Below are positions 18,861 through 28,026 of a DNA stretch of 46,250 nucleotides, in pieces (position 1 is the stretch's first letter; every line of letters begins with the position of its first letter). The notes below the pieces were generated by a model that saw nothing but the letters and a program-made list of their open reading frames with translations, was not told the DNA's origin and searched no databases. A program made the position numbers and the translations under genes. The DNA lies in contig DFQY01000007.1 of the NCBI GenBank assembly GCA_002378005.1, positions 1 through 46,250 on the forward strand. The letters are read 5' to 3'. The stretch comes from Flavobacteriales bacterium UBA3477. Lineage in GTDB: Bacteria > Bacteroidota > Bacteroidia > Flavobacteriales > Schleiferiaceae.

Positions 18861-18924
18861 CCTGTTTTTCTGTTAAACATATGTTAAGCACGTTAAAATT
18901 GAGACTATTCCACATATTATGCAA
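18861..18924 (-). promoter_or_regulatory. conserved upstream block of SusC gene 2 (copy B)
   Basis: The counterpart of 14309-14373, starting 6 nt before the ATG. It carries GTTAA three times on the plus strand (18872, 18883, 18892) and TATGTTTA on the minus strand. The weaker second block is at 18968-19005 (GAAATCAGCCAA, then GAATGAGACTTTTT). The remaining bases to 19050 hold no gene. Confidence 0.6.
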
Positions 18925-19050
18925 ATGTTAAGAGCAATAAATAAGGGATTTTGTTGATTTTTTTTTCGAAATCAGCCAAAATCAGTGTCTCGAATGAGAC
19001 TTTTTAAGCCACTACTTGCCTCACCTTGAGCACAATGTAATTGAAATGCA

Positions 19051-20481
19051 TTATTTCTCTCTTACTGCCCTCGATTTAACGGAAATTGAAGCTAATAGTG
19101 CAAAGAACCCCCAAAAAGGTGCACTTGCCTTATCCATGTCCAAGAAGTTGTTCAGGAAGCCGTGTAAGAAATAGGTAATGAGGCCTAAGAATGCGACACG
19201 AATCATGGATTTTACAAATGGAGAGGATGTTCGCGCATAGGAATTGACCGCTACAGAAATCACAGTGATAATCAGACCTAAAAAAGTGAGTAAACCCAAA
19301 ACACCAGATTCGGCTAAAGGTCCAAGGTATTCACTATGTGCATTTCCTCTATTACCAGCGTTTGTAGAGATTATCGTTTTCTCTGAAGGCTTTTGATAAG
19401 GAGCGTATAAGAACATGTAGGTTCCTGGACCATGGCCGAGGATGGGTCGGTCCTTGAACATACGGATAGCGGAGTTCCATCTATTGATCCGCTCAAGGTT
19501 GGAGGCGTCAGTACTTACATTGGTTACTGAGGCGACGTGTTCATTGAGGTCGTCGGAAGAATCGGTTGTATTTCTTTCAAACTTCGAAGAGATCAAAGAA
19601 AAATTCAATGCTGCTATCAAGACGGCAATGCCCGCGAGAGACCAAACGGTGGTTTTCGACCAACGAAAGAGGTACACTAAATACACTGCTCCGGCCCCTA
19701 CTAATGAAATCCAGGCTGCTCGGGTATAGCTTAATACAGTGGCAAGGGTGAGAATCGCAAGCATGACCCCGGCCACTGCGTTGAAACCCCAACTGCTCTT
19801 TCTGAAGGTGAGGTAAAGGGCAGCCGGATACATCATGGCCAGGACGGCGCCATAGGAGGTGTGCTCTTTGAAAAGCGGGAACATTACCCAAGTGGAGGTC
19901 TTCTTGGTAAAGCCGTATTGACTATGAATGACCAGGGTGTAGATTGCCGCGATGGTGAGGGTGATCAAGAATAGCCACAAGAAAGTGACTTTGTTGCGGT
20001 CGCTCTTCAAGAACAGGTGGGCAAGCACGAAGTAATAAGGGACTATAAACCATATGCGTGTGGCCAATTGTTTGAGCGACACTAAAGGTAATTGAGAAGT
20101 AATGGCCGTAAAGAGCATCCAAGCCAAATAGAAATAGATAGCGATGGAAATGGGGTGATTGATGATTTTACGGTCAAACTCCCCGAGCAGTGCCATTTTA
20201 ATCAATGCGATGAAAGTGACCAGCACGAGCATGGGCTCGGTGGGTAGGGAAAGGCCGGCTCCTCCTGTTAAATCCGTGAGATTAATGGAGACAGGGGTGG
20301 CAAAGACGGTGAACCACATGGCCCAATCTAATCGGTACAACGTCATCCATACCACCAACAAGGCTGGTGGTATTAGGAAGGCGTACCAAAATTCATAGGC
20401 AACGGCCAGCCCCACCAACGGCAAGGTTACCAAAGCTATGATGGCGAGCCAACGATTTGATATTTGGCTTATGCCCAACAC
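19051..20481 (-). CDS. O-antigen ligase / Wzy-like polymerase family membrane protein
   Basis: A 476-residue protein with about a dozen hydrophobic helices. The large periplasmic loop holds HGPGTYMFLYAPYQ and GNRGNAHSEYLGPLAESGVLG, the PF04932-type (Wzy_C) signature with its conserved His. Family members either polymerise lipid-linked repeat units (Wzy) or ligate glycan to lipid A core (WaaL); sequence alone cannot separate them. As the last gene of a flippase, sulfotransferase and Wzz run (3-nt gap after the Wzz-like gene), polymerase is the better guess. Confidence 0.85.
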   Translation of the reverse strand: MLGISQISNRWLAIIALVTLPLVGLAVAYEFWYAFLIPPALLVVWMTLYRLDWAMWFTVFATPVSINLTDLTGGAGLSLPTEPMLVLVTFIALIKMALLGEFDRKIINHPISIAIYFYLAWMLFTAITSQLPLVSLKQLATRIWFIVPYYFVLAHLFLKSDRNKVTFLWLFLITLTIAAIYTLVIHSQYGFTKKTSTWVMFPLFKEHTSYGAVLAMMYPAALYLTFRKSSWGFNAVAGVMLAILTLATVLSYTRAAWISLVGAGAVYLVYLFRWSKTTVWSLAGIAVLIAALNFSLISSKFERNTTDSSDDLNEHVASVTNVSTDASNLERINRWNSAIRMFKDRPILGHGPGTYMFLYAPYQKPSEKTIISTNAGNRGNAHSEYLGPLAESGVLGLLTFLGLIITVISVAVNSYARTSSPFVKSMIRVAFLGLITYFLHGFLNNFLDMDKASAPFWGFFALLASISVKSRAVREK

Positions 20482-20484
20482 GTG

Positions 20485-21492
20485 TTAGGACTTGCCGCGA
20501 AGTTCGTTTAGGGTGCCTTGAACCATCAAGAAGAATGACATCAAGATGAGGGTTGCGAAGCCCACTGCCAAGATTAAGATGCTGCGTTTTGGGTACGTCT
20601 TGCGCTCGGCAGGACGTGCGGCATCTACTTTGAAGGTGGCAGGAAGGTTTTGATTGACATCCACTTTCGCTTGGTCAAACTTCGTTTTTAACTTTACCTC
20701 TTCCTCTTTGAGCAATTGGAGCTCGTCGCGGATGGCTACATATTTACCTCCGTATTTAGCGAGGGTATCTAGGCGTCGTTCTAATTCCTTGATGCGGCTC
20801 TGCGACGCACCTTCCGCAAGGGCAATGGCGTATTGCTCATTAAAAACGGCACTCTGACTTTCGTAATCGTGCACCCCTTTGTAGCGCAATTCGGTAATCT
20901 TGTCTTCCATAGTATGGATCTCTCCTTGCAAGCTGCGGTATTCGCTCTTCACGATTTCCAATCCCATCTCGGCACGGCTACGGGCCACACGGCGCTTCAC
21001 CTTATCGACAAGTTTTGAAATGTAGTTCGCAATATCAGCGGCTACTTGCGGGTCGGTATCTAGAACGTTGATTTCGACAGACATGAATTGAGTACGCTGG
21101 AACTCAATTTTATTCTCGTATTCCTTAAACAGTTTGGTGCGAGGGTAATCTGAATCTGGATCAATGTCATAGTGGTTCATCAAATCGAACTTTTGAATCA
21201 CACTGTCGCGGATTTCTCCAGAGCTCAAGATTTGCAATAGCTGCTCGGCCTGTTGTTCATCCCCATATTCGAAGATATCCTCATCGCCGTATCCGTTGGT
21301 TTGGGGCAAGAGGGCTTTCGACACCGAGTTGGTGGTCGATGGGAAAAGGATGACCTGAGATTCGAACAAGGGTTTGATGAATTGGGGACCGCTGAATACG
21401 ACCGCTACTACCATGGCCAAAAACGGCACGACCATTAGTTTCTTCCAATGGGTGTAGAAAAACGAAATTAAATTGGCACTACTGTATTCCAT
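20485..21492 (-). CDS. Wzz-like polysaccharide chain-length determinant / co-polymerase
   Basis: A 335-residue inner-membrane protein with one transmembrane helix at about residues 18-35 and another at about 303-327. Between them is a periplasmic domain rich in coiled coil (ARSRAEMGLEIVKSEYRSLQGEI to LLKEEEVKLKTKFDQAK). The proline-containing region before the second helix (ARPAERKTYPKRS) is typical of Wzz. It has no cytosolic tyrosine kinase domain. It sets chain length of the polymer made by the neighbouring Wzy-like protein. Confidence 0.85.
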   Translation of the reverse strand: MEYSSANLISFFYTHWKKLMVVPFLAMVVAVVFSGPQFIKPLFESQVILFPSTTNSVSKALLPQTNGYGDEDIFEYGDEQQAEQLLQILSSGEIRDSVIQKFDLMNHYDIDPDSDYPRTKLFKEYENKIEFQRTQFMSVEINVLDTDPQVAADIANYISKLVDKVKRRVARSRAEMGLEIVKSEYRSLQGEIHTMEDKITELRYKGVHDYESQSAVFNEQYAIALAEGASQSRIKELERRLDTLAKYGGKYVAIRDELQLLKEEEVKLKTKFDQAKVDVNQNLPATFKVDAARPAERKTYPKRSILILAVGFATLILMSFFLMVQGTLNELRGKS

Positions 21493-21495
21493 AGC

Positions 21496-22431
21496 TTATT
21501 TCCAGTGAGTTAGATTCAAATTTAATAGGTTGGCTAGTTCTGCCATCTCTTCATTGTAATGTTGTTTCAACCAGCGGGCGACATCTTCGTCCAAATCCGG
21601 CGCCTTGGCCTGCAGCACTTTTTTCATCGCGCTGATCATTTCCTTCGGCAACTTCTCCCGTAGTGGCGCCACCACCCGCATACCAAGGGCATTCATCTTC
21701 GGGTATTTTGGAACGGAGCCTTCGTTCGTCGCCTTTGCTTTGGCTGCCACAAAAGTAGGCAAGTCCAAGAACTCTGTAATGCGGTTGAGCACCTTCTGTG
21801 GGGTGTTTTTCAAATCTTCATGAAAGATCACCAATAGATGCTTCTCGCCAAATTTCTCCTTCCAGCGTTTCAGTTGTTGTGCGTAATAGCCCAATTCCAA
21901 ATAACACTCATCCCTACCCCATTGGGCTCGCTCTAACGCCGCCTCACGCTTGAACGCCGCCAAAGGCGCCTCGCTTTCCATACCGTACTTCAGTGCCATC
22001 GTGTAATGACTCCAAGCGCGGTCGATGGGATTGCGTAATAGGACAATGATTTTTGCTTTGTTATTGTAATGGGCCAATTCTTTGACGGCGGGAGCACTAC
22101 ACAAATACGCGGTGGACGCATCCAAAATATGCATCGCCTCAGGCTTTCCTTCTTGGGCTTGTTGACACAATCTGTGGTAATGACTGCGCTCTTCCACAAA
22201 TCCTATATGACGTTCAGCCAATGTAGATTGCCCAAAGTACTCTGCCTCGTCCCATTGAATCAACCGCTTGTAGGCCTTGGAAAAAACCTTTGGACGCAAA
22301 TCCGTACAGAAGTGTCCCGGCTCCTTGATAGGCATGCCCGCGATATGCGGGTGCTGGGCCAACATATCCGCTAATGCGGTGGTTCCGGCTTTTGCGGCGC
22401 CAATGAGGAATACGTTCGCTACGGCACTCAT
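21496..22431 (-). CDS. PAPS-dependent sulfotransferase, polysaccharide type
   Basis: A 311-residue sulfotransferase-family protein, cytosolic by sequence. The 5'-phosphosulfate-binding loop is FLIGAAKAGTTAL near the N-terminus and the 3'-phosphate-binding segment is IIVLLRNPIDRAWSHYTM. The overall layout is that of heparan-sulfate and Nod-factor sulfotransferases. The start at 22431 is chosen over an in-frame ATG at 22512 because it forms an ATGA overlap with the flippase stop and begins right before the PAPS motif. Position between flippase and Wzz genes suggests that it sulfates the repeat unit of a surface or exopolysaccharide. Confidence 0.87.
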   Translation of the reverse strand: MSAVANVFLIGAAKAGTTALADMLAQHPHIAGMPIKEPGHFCTDLRPKVFSKAYKRLIQWDEAEYFGQSTLAERHIGFVEERSHYHRLCQQAQEGKPEAMHILDASTAYLCSAPAVKELAHYNNKAKIIVLLRNPIDRAWSHYTMALKYGMESEAPLAAFKREAALERAQWGRDECYLELGYYAQQLKRWKEKFGEKHLLVIFHEDLKNTPQKVLNRITEFLDLPTFVAAKAKATNEGSVPKYPKMNALGMRVVAPLREKLPKEMISAMKKVLQAKAPDLDEDVARWLKQHYNEEMAELANLLNLNLTHWK

Positions 22432-23759
22432 GATCGGCTTCTTTTTGCCAAAAAAGGCACGGTGATAATTCCATGAAAACGATAGACCAGCACACCCGCC
22501 CAAATATTCCAACCCACCATGGTCAAAGCGGTGGCAACGGCCGCCCCTCCGGGCCCAAAGGCGGGGATGAGAATGGCGTTGAGGATGATGTTGAGGGTGG
22601 CGACGACGAGCATCGTGTTTTGTGCACTTTTCTCGCAGCCGGTCATGTTCAAAATATTGAGTACGGGGCCTGCGAAGGCATTAGCTAATTGGCCACAAGC
22701 TAAAATCACCAACCAAGGATAGGCAGCCCATGGATCATTTACGCCGAAGAGGCCGATGAGGAACGGTCCGAGGACGATGATACCGAGGAAAATGGGCCCC
22801 GCAGTGACCAAATTCAATGTAGCGATGCGTTGCGCGAGCAGTGACATATTCGAACCGCCATTGTGCAGCCCCGAAATCATTGGGGCGACAACGGTATTAA
22901 GGGCGAATTGGGCAAAGGTGATGAGGGTGGCAATCTTAAAGACAATGCGGTACACGCCCACTTCATCCTCTTCGAGGAAATAACTGAGCATGAGTGTATC
23001 AGACCAGCTCATCACAAGAAACAGGGCGGAAGAGACTAACATTGGCGTGGCCACTTTCATGAGGTTTCCTGCGAGCGCTGCACCGCGCCACGGCTTGCGC
23101 TCGCACAACGAAATCACGTGCACGGTCGAGAGCAAGGCAAAAACGCTGCTGATGCCGAGGAGGAGGAACAAAGCGAATTGGGCACTGCCTTGAGCATCAA
23201 AACCCGCGCTCTCCATTGGCACCCACCAGAGCAGGGCAGCGAGGATCAGATAAACGGTCCCGTGCTGATTGATACTGAACAACACCGGCTTGTGCAATCC
23301 GCGGTAGGCCTCCGCATTCAACAGCATTAGGGTGAATGGCAGGGCGGTCAGCGATGCGGTGCGCAGGACGCCCACGGGAGTTTGATTGAAAAAGAGTTCG
23401 GTCAGCGCTTCGGCGGCAAAGAAGGTCAAAATGGAGAGAGCGGCGGTTATGGCCAGCACGCGCAGAAATATGTGTCCATACAGCCCGCGCGACGGGGCAT
23501 CCCCAAGCTCGGTTTTGCCCAATTCCTTCACCAACACCGTATCTAATCCCCAGCGCCCCACCGTAGAGGCAATCAAGATTAGGGTAAAGGCGACCTCGTA
23601 TACACCCACAGCTTTCTCACCTCCCGCTTGGCCCAACGACCACAGCAGTACATAGCCCCCGAGGGCGCCAATGATTTTAAAGATGAGCACGACGCTGCTT
23701 CCCTTGGCTAAAGTAGTAGCCGTGGGATCCTTTAAGAATTGAAGGATACGCTGAATCAT
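22428..23759 (-). CDS. Wzx-like polysaccharide flippase (MOP superfamily)
   Basis: A 443-residue multi-helix membrane protein of the polysaccharide-export MATE/Wzx type (SSVVLIFKIIGALGGYVLLW, GRWGLDTVLVKELG, MLVSSALFLVMSWSDTLMLSYFL). It moves lipid-linked oligosaccharide units across the inner membrane. It is first of a four-gene minus-strand run and diverges from the glycosyltransferase at 23834. The 74-nt divergent gap holds TATATTCG on the minus strand (23781-23788), seven of eight matches to the -7 consensus. Confidence 0.85.
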   Translation of the reverse strand: MIQRILQFLKDPTATTLAKGSSVVLIFKIIGALGGYVLLWSLGQAGGEKAVGVYEVAFTLILIASTVGRWGLDTVLVKELGKTELGDAPSRGLYGHIFLRVLAITAALSILTFFAAEALTELFFNQTPVGVLRTASLTALPFTLMLLNAEAYRGLHKPVLFSINQHGTVYLILAALLWWVPMESAGFDAQGSAQFALFLLLGISSVFALLSTVHVISLCERKPWRGAALAGNLMKVATPMLVSSALFLVMSWSDTLMLSYFLEEDEVGVYRIVFKIATLITFAQFALNTVVAPMISGLHNGGSNMSLLAQRIATLNLVTAGPIFLGIIVLGPFLIGLFGVNDPWAAYPWLVILACGQLANAFAGPVLNILNMTGCEKSAQNTMLVVATLNIILNAILIPAFGPGGAAVATALTMVGWNIWAGVLVYRFHGIITVPFLAKRSRS

Positions 23760-23833
23760 GGTTGTGTAGCGAGTTGGGTGCGAATATACCGCTTATCTAA
23801 CGCTACAGCGGCGCACTTTTGTACATTTAAACC

Positions 23834-24943
23834 ATGAAAATTGCGGTGAACGTACGGTGGCTATTGCCAAACAAGCTCGAAGGCACGGGGATTTACACCT
23901 TGCGCATGCTCGAGCAGATCCTCCCCGCCGCGATGGAACACGAATTTTTGCTGTTGTGGGACCGCCCTTCTGCGATGAAGGGAATGAGAGACCAATTCTC
24001 TTTTCTAAACGCCCCCAACATCACCCACAAGCTCGTCCTCCCTCCTGCCCGCCACCCCTGGTTGTGGTGGTATTGGAACAGCATAGGTGTGCCTGCAGCC
24101 TTGAAAAATTGGGGCGCCGCGCGTTATTGGTCACCGGACGGCTTGCCCGCCCGCACCAAAATCAAGCAATGGCTTACCATCCACGACCTGAATTTTGAGC
24201 ACCACCCGGAATGGGTTCCGCCCCATGTGGGACGCTATTACCGCACATACATCCGACGCGGCGCCCGCATGGCGGAGCAGTTGTTTACGGTGAGTGAGTG
24301 GAGCGCGAGGGATTTGGTGGAGACCTATGGGGTCGCTGCCGTGAAGATTGTGGTGACGCCGAATGCTCCTCAGCGACCCATGTCACCCGGAGAATCTCGC
24401 TATGAAGGAAAATATTTTTGTGCCGTAGGCGCCTTGACTCCACGTAAGAATTTGATCACCCTTTTGAAGGGTTGGGATAGGTGGATGGAGGATCATCCAG
24501 AGCGCCGAGGCTTCCATTTGAATATTGCGGGCAACGCTCATTTTAAAGATCCAATTTTTGAAAGCGCCTTGGGCGAGTTGAAACACTTGGACTCGGTAAA
24601 ATGGTTGGGAAGGCTGGAAGATGATGAGCTGGAACAGCTGTACCGCGGGGCAGTGGCCTTCTGTATGCCGAGCGCAATGGAAGGATTTGGCATACCTGTG
24701 GTAGAAGCGATGCAATGTGGCACGCCTGTGATGGCCTCAAAAAACAGCGCGCTGACCGAGGTGGTTGGAGACGCAGGAATGTTGCTGCCCACTTTCGATG
24801 TCGGAGCATGGAGCGATGCGCTGGAGGTGATGGCCAAAGGCGGGGAAAATTGGTCTGAAAAAGGATTAATTCGCGGGGGCCAATTCACTTGGTCCGCAAG
24901 CGCCGCCCCTTGGCTCGAAGTCCTAAAATCCACAAAGGAATGA
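23834..24943 (+). CDS. GT4-family glycosyltransferase
   Basis: A 369-residue GT-B glycosyltransferase. The N-terminal domain opens with KIAVNVRWLLPNKLEGTGIYT. The C-terminal nucleotide-sugar domain has AVGALTPRKNLITLLKGW, VKWLGRLEDDELEQLYRGA and the retaining GT4 signature EGFGIPVVEAM. It probably adds a sugar in the surface polysaccharide pathway of the divergent wzx operon; donor and acceptor are unknown. Its TGA overlaps the rnhB ATG (ATGA), so the two are translationally coupled. Confidence 0.9.
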   Translation: MKIAVNVRWLLPNKLEGTGIYTLRMLEQILPAAMEHEFLLLWDRPSAMKGMRDQFSFLNAPNITHKLVLPPARHPWLWWYWNSIGVPAALKNWGAARYWSPDGLPARTKIKQWLTIHDLNFEHHPEWVPPHVGRYYRTYIRRGARMAEQLFTVSEWSARDLVETYGVAAVKIVVTPNAPQRPMSPGESRYEGKYFCAVGALTPRKNLITLLKGWDRWMEDHPERRGFHLNIAGNAHFKDPIFESALGELKHLDSVKWLGRLEDDELEQLYRGAVAFCMPSAMEGFGIPVVEAMQCGTPVMASKNSALTEVVGDAGMLLPTFDVGAWSDALEVMAKGGENWSEKGLIRGGQFTWSASAAPWLEVLKSTKE

Positions 24944-25542
24944 AGCTTCAACACAGTCCCATAGGGGTCGTTGAAGCCGGTACTGACGAGGCGGGACGCG
25001 GCTGTTTGGCCGGGCCTGTGACGGCAGCAGCGGTGATCTTGCCGCCAGATTTTAAGAATGATTTGTTGAATGATTCCAAGCAGCTCACTGAGAAGCAGCG
25101 CAATCTTTTGCGACCCTTGATCGAGAAGGAAGCCGTAGCTTGGGCCGTGGTGCATGTAGGACCAGAGGAGATTGACGAGATCAATATTTTAAACGCTAGC
25201 ATCTTGGGCATGCACAGGGCCATTAAGAAATTGGATGTGGTGCCCCAATTCATTGCTGTGGACGGCAATAGGTTCAAACCATTCGGGGATATTCCATACC
25301 ACTGCCAGGTCAAGGGGGATGCAACCTATCAAAATATCGCGGCCGCGTCGGTCTTGGCAAAAACGTATAGGGATGAACTGATGAGGAAATTGGCCACAGA
25401 ATACCCACATTACCAATGGGAGCGCAACGCGGGCTACCCTACGAAGGCCCATCGAGACGGTATCCGGGCACATGGTGCATCGCTCCACCACCGCAAAAGT
25501 TTTCAGTTGCTTCCGAGCCAATTGAACCTCTTCGATTTGTGA
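24940..25542 (+). CDS. rnhB: ribonuclease HII
   Basis: A 200-residue RNase HII that cuts RNA in RNA/DNA hybrids and at single ribonucleotides. The catalytic acids are D16 and E17 in GTDEAGRG, the Asp in IAVDGNRF and the Asp in VKGDATYQNIAAASVLAKTYRD. The family GYPTKAHRDGIRAHGAS segment follows. The start at 24940 (ATGA overlap with the glycosyltransferase) is preferred to an upstream in-frame TTG because it gives the normal family N-terminus. Confidence 0.96.
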   Translation: MKLQHSPIGVVEAGTDEAGRGCLAGPVTAAAVILPPDFKNDLLNDSKQLTEKQRNLLRPLIEKEAVAWAVVHVGPEEIDEINILNASILGMHRAIKKLDVVPQFIAVDGNRFKPFGDIPYHCQVKGDATYQNIAAASVLAKTYRDELMRKLATEYPHYQWERNAGYPTKAHRDGIRAHGASLHHRKSFQLLPSQLNLFDL

Positions 25543-25608
25543 AAAACTGACCCTTACTGACCCACTACTTGGTGCGGTAAAAATGTAGCTTTAATCAAAA
25601 ATTTAGCT

Positions 25609-28026
25609 ATGCGTCTCGCCTCCCTAAGCGCCCTTCTTTTAGCATCTGCCCTTTTGGTACAATGTGGCCAACCCGCCCCTCCTACCAAGGCGACTTCATT
25701 GCTGCCTATGGATGCGCCGTTGTATGTGCGCATCAATGATATGCACCAGTTCGGCGAGACTAGCGACACCCTTTCCATTTCCTACCTCAGTGCTATTCCG
25801 GCACACACCTTGGAGCAGTGGAACGCAGGGCGTTGGACGGGAGCGCTTCTCCCCTCGGGCGCCAGCAGTTTGGATTGGGTATGGACCACCGAGCACGACC
25901 TCACCCCCTTTGTCGGCGCTCCCACTAACATTGGGAATTACGAGGTCTTCACCTTGGATTCGATGTACGCCTATAACGACGGGCCGAGCTGGGTAATCAG
26001 TGCCAATGAAGGATTGCTTCAGGATATCATCAACCAACGCACCGCTGGTTATTCTTTGATGGACGATGGCGGATTTAAAACATTATGGGACAATGCATCA
26101 AAATCTGATGATGCGAACGTATTTATTCAGCATAAGGAGGTGGCCCGCTTAGGAACACATTACTTCGAACAAGATTGGAGCTGGCTAGAGCATTTCGCGC
26201 AGTGGTCTGCGGTGGATTTGGATTGGAAAAAGAACAAGACCATTGCAACCGCGGTGGCCTTGTGTGCAGATTCCACAAATACTTATTTAAGCACCTTTAC
26301 CGAGCGACCAACCGGCACTGATTTGAGCCCCATCATTGCGGCCTCATCAAAATACGCCATGGGAATTAATACCGGCGATCCGGTAGAATGGCTGCGCGCC
26401 TTTAACCCCTACCGCGGCAAGAAACAAAGGCTCAAGCAAGCACAAAAGACCTTGGAAGATGCCGGTGTATCGCCAATGACCTTCGCAAATAGTTTTGAGG
26501 GAAGCTTTGTACGTGTGGGCTATGGAGACGGAGTTGTAGTTGCCGCAAGACTGGACGGTGAGGGAATGACCGTTCAGGATGCCTTGAACGCGTTAAGTTC
26601 AAAAAGCTCGGTCTATCAGGGCCATGCCCGTGGAACTCTCAGCGAATCACACCGCCATCTGTTCAGCGCAGCCTTCGGATGGGTTTATTCTGATATGGGC
26701 AGCGCTTCTTGGATGCTCTGGGATCAATGGCTTTTGGTAGGAACAAGTGCCCAATTACTGGAAGTATACAGCAGCGAATTGGACATGAATAAAAACTGGC
26801 ATGCCTTAGAATCACTAGAAGCATTAGGAGATGCCATGGACCGCAATGAGCACTTTACCGCCGCCTTCAACTTCAATAGCTTGGAAGATGGTCCTTTCTT
26901 TGAAACCCTGCCGGCATCACTTGACCGTGCATTCCTAGTGGGACATTTGGAGGTGAATAACGGCATTGCCTATGGAAACGCCACTGTGCAACAGCGTGGT
27001 GACGAGGTGGCAGTTAGCGCCTACCTATGGTCTCATGCCCTACCACAGCAAGCCCTCAGGGGACCGTTCTTTATCAAGAACCACCGCAGCGGCATGACTA
27101 ACATCCTCGTACAAGATGAAAGCCATCAGTGTTTCTTGCTCGATGAGAATGGCGAGGAATTGTGGAGTATTGCCTTAGACGGCCCCATCCAAGGAAATGT
27201 GCAGCAAATAGATATGTTTAAGAATGCGAAGTTCCAGATGGTGTTCACCAGCAAGGATAAGTTACATTGCTTGGACATTTTGGGGCGTGAAGTAGATGGT
27301 TTCCCCGTGAGTTTGCCAGAAACCACCATGTTGGGTGCTACCATTATGGACTACGACAAAAACCGTAACTATCGCATACTCGTACCTGCAGGGTCGAAAC
27401 TATATAATTACAGCGTGGAAGGCCAACGCATCGACGGATGGAAAACCGACGCAGCGAGCGGCACCATCACTCAAAGCCCGCTATTGTACCAGAGGGGCGG
27501 CAAGGATTATGTGATCATCTCAACACTCGAGCGCGCCCACGTGCTCAACAGACGCGGAGAGGAGCGTATCAAAACCTCAGCTCTTACGGCTTCCACGAAC
27601 CCTTGGGTCGTTACCGGCGGAACTCCACCGAGCATCATGCGCGTGGGCGAAGAAGGTGAGATTCAAGAACAGCGCTTCGATGGTACTACAGCCATTTTAG
27701 AGCACAACTTGAATAATCTTCAGGGAATGCAGGCGATGAGCTATGGTAGATTGTATTGGTCTGAAGATAAGATCAGCTTGCGCGGAGAAACCTCTACCCA
27801 CACGATTTCTTTCCCGCAGAGTATTGCTCGTGTGGAAGCCTATCCGGGTGGCACAGGCATCATTTATGATACCGAAGGGACCATTCATGTGACTCAGTTG
27901 AAAGAGGCGGCTGCGCCCATTACCACCTTTGAGGGATCAGAGGCGGAGGCTGGGCGTTTAACCCCAGCTGGAGCACCAGTATTGGTGCTCGTGCAGGGCA
28001 ACGCGGTAATCTGTTACCAGTTGTAA
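25609..28026 (+). CDS. large lipoprotein with C-terminal beta-propeller-like repeats
   Basis: I do not recognise a named function for this 805-residue protein. The signal peptide ends at lipidation Cys19 (LLVQC). Residues about 30-470 look like the DUF3352-type fold seen in other bacterial surface proteins: LLPMDAPLYVRINDM, an internal KYAMGINTGDPVEWLRAFNPY, and SWMLWDQWLLVGTSAQLLEVY. From about residue 480 there are beta-rich repeats of the outer-membrane propeller kind (QCFLLDENGEELWSIALDG, LHCLDILGREVDGFPVSL, VHVLNRRGEERIKTSAL-like blades). It follows rnhB by 66 nt and its stop codon directly abuts the stop of der. It is probably anchored in the envelope. Confidence 0.78.
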   Translation: MRLASLSALLLASALLVQCGQPAPPTKATSLLPMDAPLYVRINDMHQFGETSDTLSISYLSAIPAHTLEQWNAGRWTGALLPSGASSLDWVWTTEHDLTPFVGAPTNIGNYEVFTLDSMYAYNDGPSWVISANEGLLQDIINQRTAGYSLMDDGGFKTLWDNASKSDDANVFIQHKEVARLGTHYFEQDWSWLEHFAQWSAVDLDWKKNKTIATAVALCADSTNTYLSTFTERPTGTDLSPIIAASSKYAMGINTGDPVEWLRAFNPYRGKKQRLKQAQKTLEDAGVSPMTFANSFEGSFVRVGYGDGVVVAARLDGEGMTVQDALNALSSKSSVYQGHARGTLSESHRHLFSAAFGWVYSDMGSASWMLWDQWLLVGTSAQLLEVYSSELDMNKNWHALESLEALGDAMDRNEHFTAAFNFNSLEDGPFFETLPASLDRAFLVGHLEVNNGIAYGNATVQQRGDEVAVSAYLWSHALPQQALRGPFFIKNHRSGMTNILVQDESHQCFLLDENGEELWSIALDGPIQGNVQQIDMFKNAKFQMVFTSKDKLHCLDILGREVDGFPVSLPETTMLGATIMDYDKNRNYRILVPAGSKLYNYSVEGQRIDGWKTDAASGTITQSPLLYQRGGKDYVIISTLERAHVLNRRGEERIKTSALTASTNPWVVTGGTPPSIMRVGEEGEIQEQRFDGTTAILEHNLNNLQGMQAMSYGRLYWSEDKISLRGETSTHTISFPQSIARVEAYPGGTGIIYDTEGTIHVTQLKEAAAPITTFEGSEAEAGRLTPAGAPVLVLVQGNAVICYQL

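Noticed and set aside
19040..19056. Palindromic GAAAT/ATTTC near the end of the ligase gene as a terminator
   Set aside because: The stem is short and AT-only, overlaps the stop region and has no U run.
22431..22512. N-terminal extension of the sulfotransferase from an upstream ATG
   Set aside because: It lies wholly within the flippase gene, has no family similarity, and the ATGA overlap start is directly before the PAPS motif.
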